Positions 28,396 through 37,427 of a stretch of DNA of 64,000 bases are shown here, piece after piece. The notes below the pieces were generated by a model. It was not told the DNA's origin and made no database searches. It was given only the letters and a program-made list of their open reading frames with translations. This stretch comes from Nitrospirota bacterium (lineage in GTDB: Bacteria > Nitrospirota > Nitrospiria > Nitrospirales > Nitrospiraceae). The translations under genes and the position numbers were made by a program. Location of the stretch: assembly GCA_030684575.1 (NCBI GenBank), contig JAUXVD010000018.1, forward strand, positions 39,064-103,063, in the 5' to 3' direction. Numbering within the stretch: the first letter of the stretch is position 1; each line of letters opens with the position of its first letter.

Positions 28396-28422
28396 TCAAG
28401 ATTCTGGCTGTGGCACCGATAG
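28396..28422 (+). promoter_or_regulatory. Sigma-28-type promoter of the plus-strand HD-GYP gene
   Basis: TCAAGATT (28396-28403), 11-nt spacer, ACCGATAG (28415-28422); six of eight matches in each box. Diverges from the minus-strand site at 28313-28340, with the two -35 boxes about 55 bp apart. The gene starts at 28492. Confidence 0.65.
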
Positions 28423-28491
28423 AGTTCATCAGAGCCCGTTGCTCTTCGATGAGACGCGGTGCCTCCGCTGTCCCTTATTCTCAAGAGGACT

Positions 28492-29715
28492 ATGCGAAAA
28501 CGGATACCTATTGATCAGCTGAAAATCGGCATGAAGGTCGAGAAACTCGACCGTTCCTGGTTGGCGACCCCGTTCTTGCGCAACCGGTTTACGATCACGT
28601 CTTCGGAACAAATTGCCAAACTCTATGCCAGTGGCGTCCAGCAACTCGATGTCGAGACGGACGATGCCGTCCCAGAGTCCAGCTCGATTATCTCAGCGAT
28701 GGACGCGGAGGCTGAAATCATGCAGCCGACCGCTCCCCCCCCGGATCCAGAACCATCGCCCGTTCCCTTCGCCGAGGAGTTACCTGCCGCCAAACAGGCG
28801 TACAGCGCAGCGAAAGGAATCATTCAGCAGTCGATGGATGATGTCCGGATGGGTCGCGCGCTGAATATGGAGGCGGTGAGTGAGGTGGTCGGAAGTATGG
28901 CCGACAGTATCCTGCGCAGCCATGACGCACTCACCAGTTTGAGCCGCCTTAAACAGTTCGATGAGTACACCTTCTTCCATTCCGTCAACACCTCCATCCT
29001 GGCCCTCTCGGTCGGAAAACATGTCGGGTATGGCCGTGAGGCATTGATGCAGTTGGGGACCGGCATGCTCTTGCACGACATCGGGAAAACGCTGATCCCG
29101 CTCGAGATTTTGAACAAGCCTGGGCGCTATGAGGCCGGCGAGTTCGAGATCATGAAGCATCATGTGCTGCGCGGGGCAGAGATCCTGTCGAATACCACCG
29201 GCCTCAGCGATGTCTTCCTGAAACCCACCCTGGAGCATCATGAGCGGGTGGATGGGACCGGGTATCCTCATCGGCGGGCCAAAACCGACCTCAGCGAATT
29301 CGGCCTCATTGCCGCCATTGTGGACATCTACGATGCCGTGACGAGCGATCGCTGCTATCATAAAGGGAAAACGCCGCACGATACGCTGCAGCTGCTCTAT
29401 CAATTGGGGACGAAGGGCCATGTGGATGGCGCGCTGGTTCAGCAGTTCGTCCAGGTCGTGGGGGTCTATCCCGTTGGGTCCTGCGTCTCCCTCAGCACGG
29501 GCGAAACGGCGATCGTGAAGCAAGTCAATCACCACGATTCACTTCAACCGGTCGTCCTGTTGGTCACGGATGAAGCCGGACACCGGCGATCACCTGCTCT
29601 CGACCTTGATCTCTCCGCGCAGACTTGCCAGCCGAAGCGGACGATCGCGTTAATCCTCGATCCAACCACGGTGGGGATCGATCCCTGCCATTATCTTGAC
29701 AAGGACCCCACATGA
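28492..29715 (+). CDS. HD-GYP domain protein with DUF3391 N terminus
   Basis: Putative c-di-GMP phosphodiesterase of 407 residues. ATG 28492 gives MRKRIPIDQLKIGMKVEKLD, the DUF3391 start, with AGAGGA upstream; an in-frame upstream ATG is disfavoured. The HD-GYP domain (about 150-320) has LLHDIGKTLIPLEIL, HHVLRGAEIL, HHERVDGTGYPH and DIYDAVTSDR, so the GYP motif is intact, unlike the minus-strand paralogue. It overlaps the PilZ gene by 4 bp. Confidence 0.93.
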   Translation: MRKRIPIDQLKIGMKVEKLDRSWLATPFLRNRFTITSSEQIAKLYASGVQQLDVETDDAVPESSSIISAMDAEAEIMQPTAPPPDPEPSPVPFAEELPAAKQAYSAAKGIIQQSMDDVRMGRALNMEAVSEVVGSMADSILRSHDALTSLSRLKQFDEYTFFHSVNTSILALSVGKHVGYGREALMQLGTGMLLHDIGKTLIPLEILNKPGRYEAGEFEIMKHHVLRGAEILSNTTGLSDVFLKPTLEHHERVDGTGYPHRRAKTDLSEFGLIAAIVDIYDAVTSDRCYHKGKTPHDTLQLLYQLGTKGHVDGALVQQFVQVVGVYPVGSCVSLSTGETAIVKQVNHHDSLQPVVLLVTDEAGHRRSPALDLDLSAQTCQPKRTIALILDPTTVGIDPCHYLDKDPT

Positions 29716-30458
29716 CGGAACAGGAATATAGCCCCTCACGTTCGTCGATTCTCATGGTCGGATTACCCCTCCAGCTGGTGATCGGGTCCGATCAGGGGAA
29801 AGTCAATTGCGGATCCACATTGCTGGGCTGGAAAGAGCGGGCCTGGCTGATTTGCGAATGGCCGTTTCATTTTGGCCAAGCCGTTCCCTGCGAACCGGGC
29901 ACCAAGTGTCTCGTGCGGTATCTGGTAGACGGCAAGCTCATCGGCTATGAAAGCGAGGTTCGCACCACCCAGACCTCTCCCGTTCCACTCCTGTATCTTG
30001 CATTTCCTCAAACCGTGGAGGAGATCCACCTTCGTAAGTCTGTGCGCGTGCCCAGCAACGAACCGCTCCTCCTGGTCCGTGTCGATGGCGGGGGAATGGT
30101 CTATGCCGATTCCAGCGGGAACCCGACGATGGGCGGCCTCGTACAGGACCTCAGTGTGTCCGGCTGTCGAGTGGTCTTTCAACAGTCGCATCCGAACTTG
30201 CAACAGGGGTCCAGCGTTCAGCTGGAATTCGAGCTGATCGGCATCGGACATGTGAGTGACCTCAGCGGCGTGATTAAGAATGTGACTGAGCAGGGGAATA
30301 CCAAGTCCGTCGGTATCGAGTTTCGTTTCAATGGGAAGGAATGTATCGAGTATCGCGGATGGGGAGGCAGCGTGCAAAAAGCCATCGAGTATGCGGTACT
30401 GCAAAAGGATCATATGCTTGGCGTGCCACCTGGTCCGGTAACGTTTGAATCGACCTAG
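29712..30458 (+). CDS. YcgR-like PilZ protein
   Basis: A 248-residue c-di-GMP effector. The N-terminal half (about 15-110) resembles the YcgR flagellar brake domain; the PilZ domain follows with RKSVR (about 115) and DLSVSG (about 150), the two c-di-GMP-contacting motifs. Translational coupling with an HD-GYP protein suggests paired removal and sensing of c-di-GMP at the motor. Confidence 0.85.
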   Translation: MTEQEYSPSRSSILMVGLPLQLVIGSDQGKVNCGSTLLGWKERAWLICEWPFHFGQAVPCEPGTKCLVRYLVDGKLIGYESEVRTTQTSPVPLLYLAFPQTVEEIHLRKSVRVPSNEPLLLVRVDGGGMVYADSSGNPTMGGLVQDLSVSGCRVVFQQSHPNLQQGSSVQLEFELIGIGHVSDLSGVIKNVTEQGNTKSVGIEFRFNGKECIEYRGWGGSVQKAIEYAVLQKDHMLGVPPGPVTFEST

Positions 30459-30790
30459 CCCGCCCGTAGCTTGGCCATAGACGATAGCCGATACGACCAT
30501 CGTCAGATTTGACAGAGTTGTCATTTTCCCCCCTGTGCCTTGCCTCCCATCCTGGAATCATCTTGCCACTTCATCGGCAACTCTTGCCTAGCACGAGAGA
30601 CTGCGCGGCGGCTATTTCGAGAAAAATCTCTCAATATCCAGGCATTCATCAGATATTCCCTGCGGCACGCGAATTGAATTCTTCGTCCATGTCTCCTGAC
30701 TGTACCTATCCATAGCCGTGGTAGGCGAGGGACTCAAGTTTTGATCCGGCTTGTCGATAGAGTAATCACTCACTGTATGAATGGTGCATT
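30459..30790. other. Intergenic region before the glycosylation genes
   Basis: A 332-bp region with no credible gene. It contains the sigma-28-type site at 30734-30760. A lone GCCGATAC at 30487-30494 lacks a -35 box. The rest shows no repeat family that I recognise. Confidence 0.6.
30734..30760 (+). promoter_or_regulatory. Sigma-28-type promoter of the glycosylation genes
   Basis: TCAAGTTT (30734-30741), 11-nt spacer, GTCGATAG (30753-30760): seven of eight and six of eight matches. Transcription would start about 24 nt before the first gene, so flagellin-modifying enzymes would be made together with flagellin. Confidence 0.7.
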
Positions 30791-31402
30791 TTGGCAAAAA
30801 CCGTAGAGAGCTTTTACAGACCCACCCCCGCGAGGCGAGAACTGCTGGCCTTATGGTCATTGGTGGAAACCGAGCAGATCAGCCAACAGGAACTGGGCAA
30901 ACAAATCGGCGTCAGTAGCGCCATGGCGCATAACTACGTACAGGCCCTGGTGGACCATGGCTATGTCATGACGAGCGGCGAGACGAATCGAAGCATGCGA
31001 TACCTCGTGACAGCCACCGGCCGCACCAGGTTAGCGACGTTGATGCGGGAGTATGCGAGTGAGATTGCGCGCATGTATTCGATCGCCAAAACCGAAGTCG
31101 AGAAGCGGCTCCATCAACTCTGGAAAGAAGGCATTCAAGCGGTCGTGGTCTTCGGGGCTGCGGAGACAGGCGAGTTGATCTATAGCGCCGTGAAATCCAC
31201 GCCCATGCGTATCGTCGGCTGGGTGGATAACGATGTGGCCAAACATCAGCAACGATTCGGAGAATTGACCGTATGCCCACCCGACAGTATTGAATCATGC
31301 CGGCCGGACGCGGTGCTCATTGCGTCATCCGGTCAGACTGACGACATCCATTGGCAGCTTCGCCATCTCTCCAAGAAAGGAATCGCCGTTGTCACCCTTT
31401 GA
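30791..31402 (+). CDS. Winged-helix regulator with Rossmann domain
   Basis: A 203-residue protein. Residues about 15-85 form a winged helix-turn-helix (LVETEQISQQELGKQIGVSS, then MAHNYVQALVDHGYV); residues about 110-200 form a CoA/nucleotide-binding-like Rossmann fold (VVVFGAAETGELIYSAVK, VGWVDND, ADAVLIASSG-like end). Such HTH-Rossmann proteins occur at the head of surface-glycan operons, where the second domain may sense a nucleotide sugar (inference). TTG start without a strong ribosome site, 31 bp after the sigma-28-type -10 box. Confidence 0.72.
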   Translation: MAKTVESFYRPTPARRELLALWSLVETEQISQQELGKQIGVSSAMAHNYVQALVDHGYVMTSGETNRSMRYLVTATGRTRLATLMREYASEIARMYSIAKTEVEKRLHQLWKEGIQAVVVFGAAETGELIYSAVKSTPMRIVGWVDNDVAKHQQRFGELTVCPPDSIESCRPDAVLIASSGQTDDIHWQLRHLSKKGIAVVTL

Positions 31403-32456
31403 ACCCACACAGCCGCAGTATCGCGCAGGGATCATTGGCTTAGGCCAGATCGGCAATCTGTTCGATGAGGATCTCAAGCGCAAGGAGATCTGGAGTCATA
31501 CGGGTGCGTACCTGGCGCTGCCGGATGTGGTGCTGGCGGCAGGCGCCGATTCAGATGCCGGGCGGAGGAACAGCTTCCTCAAACGGAGTGCAGGCGCCAA
31601 GGCCTACCATGACTATCGGGACATGTTGAAAGCGGAGCGCTTGGATGTTGTGAGTGTCTGCACTCCGACTGCGCTGCATCATGAGATGGTTCTTGCTGCG
31701 GTGCATGCCGGGGTCCGCGCGGTCTTTTGTGAAAAACCCTTGGCGGCGACACCGGAACAGGCAGCGGAGATGGTCGAGATCTGTCAATCCGCCGGGGTGT
31801 CGTTAGCCGTCAACCATACGAGGCGTTGGGAACCGATCTATGTGCGAGCGAAACAGCTGGTGGAGGAGGGCGCGATCGGTCGCATCGAAGCGATCGTCGG
31901 GTACTACCCTGGAAAAGTCTTCACGATGGGCACGCATCTCTTCGATCTCATGCGGTTCTTCGGTGGAGACGTCCAATGGGTCTGTGGGCAGTCGTGGAAC
32001 GCGACCATGGCGTCGGACGAAGAGGGGAGTCTGTCCGGGCAACTGCAGTTTTGCTCAGGCGCCACTGGCTCCATCATTTCCGGCTGGGACCGGACCAACC
32101 ATGTATTTGAACTGGATCTTGTCGGCAGCGCCGGACGGTTGCGCCTGTCCGGAGATGGAGCGGCGATAGATCTGTGGCGATTCAAAGAGAGTCCTCGCTA
32201 TTCCGGTTATCGAGAGCTGGCGAAGGACGACGAGATCGGGCGGACGAGCGAGGGGAGCCACCCGCTCGTGAGTCGGCTCGTGACCGCGATGCGCGACGTC
32301 ATTGACTGTATCGGCAATGGACAACGACCGGCATGCAGCGGGCCGGACGGCCTTGCGGCAGTGGATATTGCCTGCGCGCTTCGCGAGTCGGTGGCGCAGG
32401 GCAACAGCCGCGTGGAGTTGCCTCTCGTGAACTCAGTATCGATCTGTCGAACGTAA
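31389..32456 (+). CDS. Gfo/Idh/MocA-family oxidoreductase
   Basis: NAD(P)-dependent sugar dehydrogenase family. The Rossmann motif YRAGIIGLGQIGNLFDED lies at the start and the family motif CEKPLAA near residue 117, followed by the C-terminal beta-sheet domain. I prefer TTG 31389 (after AAAGGA, 14-bp overlap with the previous gene) to an upstream start at 31290, which adds unrelated sequence. PtmF of Campylobacter nonulosonate loci belongs to this family; substrate here is unknown. Confidence 0.85.
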   Translation: MSPFEPTQPQYRAGIIGLGQIGNLFDEDLKRKEIWSHTGAYLALPDVVLAAGADSDAGRRNSFLKRSAGAKAYHDYRDMLKAERLDVVSVCTPTALHHEMVLAAVHAGVRAVFCEKPLAATPEQAAEMVEICQSAGVSLAVNHTRRWEPIYVRAKQLVEEGAIGRIEAIVGYYPGKVFTMGTHLFDLMRFFGGDVQWVCGQSWNATMASDEEGSLSGQLQFCSGATGSIISGWDRTNHVFELDLVGSAGRLRLSGDGAAIDLWRFKESPRYSGYRELAKDDEIGRTSEGSHPLVSRLVTAMRDVIDCIGNGQRPACSGPDGLAAVDIACALRESVAQGNSRVELPLVNSVSICRT

Positions 32457-32469
32457 GGAGGAGACACCA

Positions 32470-33783
32470 GTGAAGAGTACCGCCACAGCCAGCAAGTTAG
32501 CGATCCTGGGAGGGGCGCCGGTCCGCAGCAAGCCTTTTCCTCCATACCCCACCATCGGGGATGAAGAAAAGAAAGCGGTGATGGAGGTCATGGACTCTGG
32601 ACACCTGTCGAGTTTCTCTGCCAGCCGGCAGGGCTTCTTGGGTGGTGAACGGGTGCAAGCCTTCGAGGCGGCCTTTGCGGCCTATCATGCGATGACCTTC
32701 GGCGTCGCCTTCAACTCGGCGACATCCGGTCTGCATGCCGCCGTGGCTGCCTGTGGCGCTGGCCCCGGCGACGAAGTCATCGTGCCGCCCTATACATTTA
32801 CGGCCACCGCGACTGCGGTGTTGCACCACAATGCCATTCCCGTGTTTGCCGACGTCGATCCGGTCACGTTTTGTATGGACCCCCGCTCGTTCGAGGCGGC
32901 GATCACGCCGCGTACCAAAGCCGTTATTCCCGTACATCTGTTGGGCCACCCGGCAGAGATGGACCAGATCATGGCGATCGCGCGCAAGCACAACCTGAAA
33001 GTAATCGAGGATTGCGCGCAGGCGCCTGGGGCGAAGTACAAGGGCCGCCTGGTCGGGACCATGGGGGATTGCGCCGTGTTCAGCTTCCAGGAAAGCAAGA
33101 ACATGATGACCGGAGAAGGCGGAATGCTCATCACGAACGATCCTGAACTGGCCGAACAGTCGCGCATGGTACGGAACCATGGAGAGACCGTGATTGCCGG
33201 GGAGGCTCGCAAATATCTGGCGCAGACGATCGGGTGGAATTACCGCATGACGGAAATCGAGGCGGCGATCGGGCTGGTTCAATTGAAGAAGCTGGATGGC
33301 CTGAACGACCATCGGCGGATGTTGGCCCGCTATCTGCTCGATCGGCTTCCGGTGGTGGCGGGACTCCGCTATCCGGTCGAACCGTCACAGACCCATCACG
33401 TCTATCACGTATTCGGCATGACCTACGATGAACAGCGGATCGGTATTCCCCGGCAACGATTTATCCAGGCGCTCGTCGCCGAAGGCATTCCTGCCGGGTC
33501 CGGTTATCCCAGGCCGCTCTATCACAATCCCTTGTTCCAAGAGCGGATGGCTTACGGCAAACAGGGCTGCCCCTTCACCTGCCATCTCTATCAAGGGACC
33601 GTGTCCTATGCCAAGGGGCTCTGTCCCGTCGCCGAAGACCTCTGTGCCCAATCGGCGCTCTGGACCTTCGTCGTGCGTCCGCCCGCGACGACCGCGGACA
33701 TGGACGACATCATCCATGCGTTTGAGAAAGTGGTCGAATCCATCCCCGAACTGAAGGAGCAGAGTCATGAAGCGACGATCTAG
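32470..33783 (+). CDS. DegT/DnrJ/EryC1-family sugar aminotransferase (LegC-like)
   Basis: PLP-dependent aminotransferase of 437 residues that would add an amino group to a 4-keto nucleotide sugar. The PLP lysine is K210 in FSFQESKNMM; GDEVIVPPYTFTATATAVL and VIEDCAQAPGAKY are family blocks. GGAG precedes the start. With the dehydratase at 40645 it would give the 4-amino intermediate of legionaminic-acid synthesis. The 3' end overlaps the next gene by 17 bp. Confidence 0.88.
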   Translation: MKSTATASKLAILGGAPVRSKPFPPYPTIGDEEKKAVMEVMDSGHLSSFSASRQGFLGGERVQAFEAAFAAYHAMTFGVAFNSATSGLHAAVAACGAGPGDEVIVPPYTFTATATAVLHHNAIPVFADVDPVTFCMDPRSFEAAITPRTKAVIPVHLLGHPAEMDQIMAIARKHNLKVIEDCAQAPGAKYKGRLVGTMGDCAVFSFQESKNMMTGEGGMLITNDPELAEQSRMVRNHGETVIAGEARKYLAQTIGWNYRMTEIEAAIGLVQLKKLDGLNDHRRMLARYLLDRLPVVAGLRYPVEPSQTHHVYHVFGMTYDEQRIGIPRQRFIQALVAEGIPAGSGYPRPLYHNPLFQERMAYGKQGCPFTCHLYQGTVSYAKGLCPVAEDLCAQSALWTFVVRPPATTADMDDIIHAFEKVVESIPELKEQSHEATI

Positions 33784-34492
33784 CGAATCACAGGGAGTGA
33801 TTGGTGTCATTCATGCGCGAGGAGGTTCCAAGCGTATTCCCCTGAAGAACATCAAGATGCTCGCCGGGCGGCCGCTGATTTCCTACATGGTGGAGGCGGC
33901 GGTCGAGAGCCGGTTGCTCGACCGTGTGATCGTTTCGACGGACCATCCGGAGATTGCGCGAATCGCGCGCGAGTACGGGGCGGAGGTCCCCTTCATGCGG
34001 CCCGCCGATTTGTCGGAAGACGTGGCCTCCGAACTGGTGACGCAGCATGCCGTGCAGTTTGTCGAGGCGCAGGGCTACCAGGTCAAGATCGCCTTGACGA
34101 TGCAGCCGACGACGCCCTTTTGCACGAGTGAGGATATCGATGCCTGTATCGCCAAGATGCTGGAGACGGATCTGGACACGGTGCTGACGGTCTGTGAGGT
34201 GCATGAACGGCCTGAATGGATGTACCGGCTCAACGGGGTGCTGGCCGTGCCGTTCACCGGCACTCTGGTCCAGGGAGACGCCGGGATCAGTCAAAAACTG
34301 CCGAAGCTCTACATCCCGAATGGCGCGGTCTGGGCGACGAGACGGGCGGTCCTGATGGACCAGAATCTCATTACCGGGCCCCATAGCGGGATGGTGATCA
34401 TGTCGCGGGAGCGGTCGGTCGATATCGACGAACCGGTGGACTTTGTGACGGCAGAAGCAATGGCAAACGAACTGATGAAAGTGAGGGCCTAG
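33767..34492 (+). CDS. CMP-nonulosonate cytidylyltransferase (NeuA/LegF-like)
   Basis: Activates a nonulosonic acid with CTP. The 241-residue product has the signature IHARGGSKRIPLKNIKMLAG (about residues 15-34), then RVIVSTDHPEIARIAREYGA, LTMQPTTPFCTSEDIDACI and the late SVDIDEPVDF metal/substrate motif. The length fits single-domain synthetases. Which acid it uses (legionaminate, sialate or another) cannot be read from sequence. Confidence 0.92.
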   Translation: MKRRSSESQGVIGVIHARGGSKRIPLKNIKMLAGRPLISYMVEAAVESRLLDRVIVSTDHPEIARIAREYGAEVPFMRPADLSEDVASELVTQHAVQFVEAQGYQVKIALTMQPTTPFCTSEDIDACIAKMLETDLDTVLTVCEVHERPEWMYRLNGVLAVPFTGTLVQGDAGISQKLPKLYIPNGAVWATRRAVLMDQNLITGPHSGMVIMSRERSVDIDEPVDFVTAEAMANELMKVRA

Positions 34493-34495
34493 ATC

Positions 34496-34741
34496 ATGGC
34501 GAAATTGATCGGCAACTATACCGTACCGGGACAAGAGGCAGCGAACGCGAAGCCGGGCCAGGCTGATGCGACCGAGCGTGAGAAGGCCGAAGGCGCGCAT
34601 CAGGCGCAGGTATCCGAGTTCGAGCGCCGCGCGATGGGAAAGCTCGGCGGCAGCATCGCCTTCGTCATGAAGGGCAAGAACGTGCTCTGGACTGGAGATA
34701 AGGCGGCAAGCTCAAGCAAGGGGACCGGCAATGAAAAGTAG
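34496..34741 (+). CDS. Small protein of unknown function
   Basis: An 81-residue polar protein, 3 bp after the cytidylyltransferase gene and overlapping the next gene by 11 bp. It has an Ala/Glu/Lys-rich helical middle (ATEREKAEGAHQAQVSEFER) and a short beta-like segment (GSIAFVMKGKNVLWTGD). No signal or membrane segment and no family recognised. The tight packing argues for a real gene. Confidence 0.55.
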   Translation: MAKLIGNYTVPGQEAANAKPGQADATEREKAEGAHQAQVSEFERRAMGKLGGSIAFVMKGKNVLWTGDKAASSSKGTGNEK

Positions 34742-35765
34742 TCTGGATCGAGCCTGCATGGATCTCGTGGCCCAAGCGACGTTTCAGAAGACGGCGGAGA
34801 TCGGCTTTGCCCATGCGAAGCAGAACCTGCCTTATATGAAGCAGACGGTTCTGGATTTACCGCCCAGCAGTCCTGAGAAGGGCACATCGGCGATCAGCAT
34901 GGCGGCAGGACCGAGCTTGCATCGGCGCGAAACCATCCAGAAGATCAAGCAACTCAACTACCGCGGCACGCTGGTCGTCGCCGATGGGGCGATGGGCCAT
35001 TGCCTCCGAAACGGAGTGATTCCCGATTATGTCGTCTGCGTCGATCCCCACCCGACCTGGATCATCCGGTGGTTTGGAGATCCGGATCTGGCCAAGCGGG
35101 CGGACGACGATTACTTTCGCCGGCAGGATCTGGATCCGGCGCTGAATACCAAAGAGCGTGAGCGTAACGATGAATTGATCCGGCTGGTCAATGAACATGG
35201 CCACAAGATCAAGGTCATCATGGCGACCTGTGTGGCGCCGAACGTGGTAGCCCGTTGCCGCGAAGCAGGGATGCCGCTCTATTGGTGGAATCCGATCTGC
35301 GACGACTACGATGCGCCGGACAGCCATACCAGGCGTCTCTACGATTTGACGGGCATGCCCTGCATGGTGACCGGTGGCAACGGCGGCGCGTCCGCGTGGA
35401 TTTTCGCCAACGCCATTTTAGAGAAGTCTCCCGTGGCCTTCGTGGGCATGGACCTCGGTTATGCCCCAGGTACGCCGCTGTCCAAGACCCAGTACTACCA
35501 TGAGTTGATCAAGTTCTATCCGAAAGATCGCCTGAACGAAGCCTACATCGAGATCCATAATCCCTACCTCAACGAAACCTGGTACACCGACCCGACCTAT
35601 TACTGGTATCGGCAATGTTTTCTGGATGTGGTGAAGCAATCGGGATGGACTGCCTATAACTGCACGGAAGGCGGCACGTTGATCGGCGAAGGTATCGAAT
35701 GGATGGCGCTGGATCAGTTCATCAAGGAACAGCAGGGAAGCTGTCAGCTCTCAGCCGTCAGCTGA
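34731..35765 (+). CDS. DUF115/Maf-like protein
   Basis: A 344-residue protein of the DUF115 (motility-associated factor/MptE-like) family, with SAISMAAGPSLHRRETIQKI (GPSL motif), TLVVADGAMGHCLRNGVIPD and VVCVDPHP. Maf proteins transfer CMP-nonulosonates to flagellin. It is shorter than the Maf at 41737 and lacks its TPR tail, so it may differ in acceptor or step. The last residues are encoded by an intergenic-type repeat (35741-35790), suggesting that the 3' end moved. Confidence 0.82.
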   Translation: MKSSLDRACMDLVAQATFQKTAEIGFAHAKQNLPYMKQTVLDLPPSSPEKGTSAISMAAGPSLHRRETIQKIKQLNYRGTLVVADGAMGHCLRNGVIPDYVVCVDPHPTWIIRWFGDPDLAKRADDDYFRRQDLDPALNTKERERNDELIRLVNEHGHKIKVIMATCVAPNVVARCREAGMPLYWWNPICDDYDAPDSHTRRLYDLTGMPCMVTGGNGGASAWIFANAILEKSPVAFVGMDLGYAPGTPLSKTQYYHELIKFYPKDRLNEAYIEIHNPYLNETWYTDPTYYWYRQCFLDVVKQSGWTAYNCTEGGTLIGEGIEWMALDQFIKEQQGSCQLSAVS

Positions 35766-35790
35766 AAGAAGGCTGAAGGCTGAAGGTGGA
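35741..35790. repeat. Short-unit repeat at the end of the DUF115 gene
   Basis: AGCTGTCAGCTCTCAGCC and GTCAGC are followed by GCTGAAAGAAGGCTGAAGG and a further GCTGAAGG unit. The two halves are partly complementary. It supplies the final codons and stop of the gene; similar GGCTGAAG units occur at 52706-52760. Confidence 0.5.
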
Positions 35791-35807
35791 AAGCTAAGGA
35801 GAAGCAT

Positions 35808-37418
35808 ATGGCCAAAGTTCTGATTATCAATCCCGTGATTCGCGCCGAAGACGATCCCCGGCATGTGCCCTATGGGTTGGCACTGATCGCCGCGGTGGCG
35901 AATCGGGAAGGACATGAGATCCAGGTGTTCGACGCCAACGGCTGGCGTCCGACCGACGAAGAACTGATCGATGCCATCAAAGCGGATAGTTGGGATGCGA
36001 TTGCCACCGGCGGCATCACGACCGCCTATGGCTACATGAAGAAGAGCGTGGAGTTGGCTAAGCAGTATGCGCCCAATGCGCTCATTCTGATGGGCGGCGG
36101 CGCCTTGACCGCCATGCCTCGTGACATCATGGGGTTTTGTCCTCAAGTCGATATCGGAGGCGTCGGGGAGGGTGTGATCACCTTCCCGGAGATCCTGAAA
36201 AAGATCGACGAAGGCCGGGACCGGACGAGCGATTGGTCCGATGTCCAGGGTATCATCTGGCGCAACGAACAGGGCGAGATCAAGCTCAATGAAGAACGGC
36301 CGCTGCTTCAAGATATCGACAGCTTGCCATTCCCGATGTACGAACTGTTTCCGCTCGACATCTACTTCAAGAACTCCTGCATTCTCTTGTCGGAAGAAGC
36401 GATGCTGGCGAAGCGGCGGCTGGACATCAATATGTCCTACGGTTGCTCCCTTATCTGCAAGTTCTGCTTCCATCTCGGGCTGACCGGCGACATGAAATAT
36501 ACGGATCAGGAGCAGGCGGATGGCGGCGACGTCGTGTTCAACAACGACCGCAATATCCGCTGGCATAGCCCTGAGTTCGTGGTCCGGCAAGTGAAGTATA
36601 TGAAGGACCGTTTCAACGTTGATTTCGTCTCGTTCCTCGACGAGAACCTCATGACCATGCATGTGTCGACGAAGAAGAAGTGGCTGTTCGAGATCTGCGA
36701 CCTCTGGATCAAGGCCGGGCTCCAGCCGACCTGTGTGAGGGACGGCGTACCCCATGATCCCAAGACCTGCGACGGCGTCCATTGGGGCGGGACCAGCCAT
36801 GCGACGCTGGCCTATCCGGAGGTGTTGCAGGCCATGCACAAGGCAGGCTGTACCTATCTGGATTATGGTTTGGAATCGTTTTCTGACCGCGTACTCAAGA
36901 CGATCGGCAAGGGTGCGACGGTCAAGACGAATGAACGTTGTTTGAAGATTACGATGGAAGCCGGTATCAGACCGATTCCCAACCAGATCGTCGGCTTCCC
37001 CGATGAGTTCTTCGACAGCCTCTATGACAACATGGCCTTTTGGGACCGGATCGGCATCATGGTCAAGCCGTTCTTTGCGACGCCCTATCCAGGGTCCGAG
37101 TGGTACTACACCTACAAGGACAGGATTTTGGAACAGTACGGGGGCAGCTTGGAGGCCTTCATCCTGGATGTCGGGGATGCCACGAAGATTACGGCGGTGA
37201 TCTGCCATAACTTCAATGCGGTCGAATTACTCGGACTTCGTGAATTGATGCTCCAGCACGACGTCAAGCGAATCAAAGAATACGAGGTCTACTGGCGCTC
37301 TATTCATGGCGAACCCAAGTTTGCCAAGGAAGTGTTGGCAGCCAAGGCGAAAGGCGAAGCGGCTCCGCCACTGATACAGCTCGTGCAACTGGAACGGAAA
37401 CTGGTCACGGCAGCGTAG
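35808..37418 (+). CDS. B12-binding-type radical SAM protein
   Basis: A 536-residue enzyme. Residues 1-130 resemble a cobalamin-binding domain (PYGLALIAAVANREGHEIQV ... ALILMGGGALTAMP); the radical SAM domain has C213, C217 and C220 in CSLICKFCFHLG, a CxxxCxxC [4Fe-4S] motif, followed by FVSFLDENLM. Relatives perform methylation or rearrangement, but the reaction here is unknown. Its position between a DUF115 gene and a NeuB-like synthase implies modification of the glycan or its precursor. Confidence 0.85.
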   Translation: MAKVLIINPVIRAEDDPRHVPYGLALIAAVANREGHEIQVFDANGWRPTDEELIDAIKADSWDAIATGGITTAYGYMKKSVELAKQYAPNALILMGGGALTAMPRDIMGFCPQVDIGGVGEGVITFPEILKKIDEGRDRTSDWSDVQGIIWRNEQGEIKLNEERPLLQDIDSLPFPMYELFPLDIYFKNSCILLSEEAMLAKRRLDINMSYGCSLICKFCFHLGLTGDMKYTDQEQADGGDVVFNNDRNIRWHSPEFVVRQVKYMKDRFNVDFVSFLDENLMTMHVSTKKKWLFEICDLWIKAGLQPTCVRDGVPHDPKTCDGVHWGGTSHATLAYPEVLQAMHKAGCTYLDYGLESFSDRVLKTIGKGATVKTNERCLKITMEAGIRPIPNQIVGFPDEFFDSLYDNMAFWDRIGIMVKPFFATPYPGSEWYYTYKDRILEQYGGSLEAFILDVGDATKITAVICHNFNAVELLGLRELMLQHDVKRIKEYEVYWRSIHGEPKFAKEVLAAKAKGEAAPPLIQLVQLERKLVTAA

Positions 37419-37427
37419 GAGGCATCT

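Noticed and set aside
30487..30494. GCCGATAC as a sigma-28 -10 box
   Set aside because: Upstream octamer AGCTTGGC does not resemble a -35 box, and a full site is present at 30734-30760.
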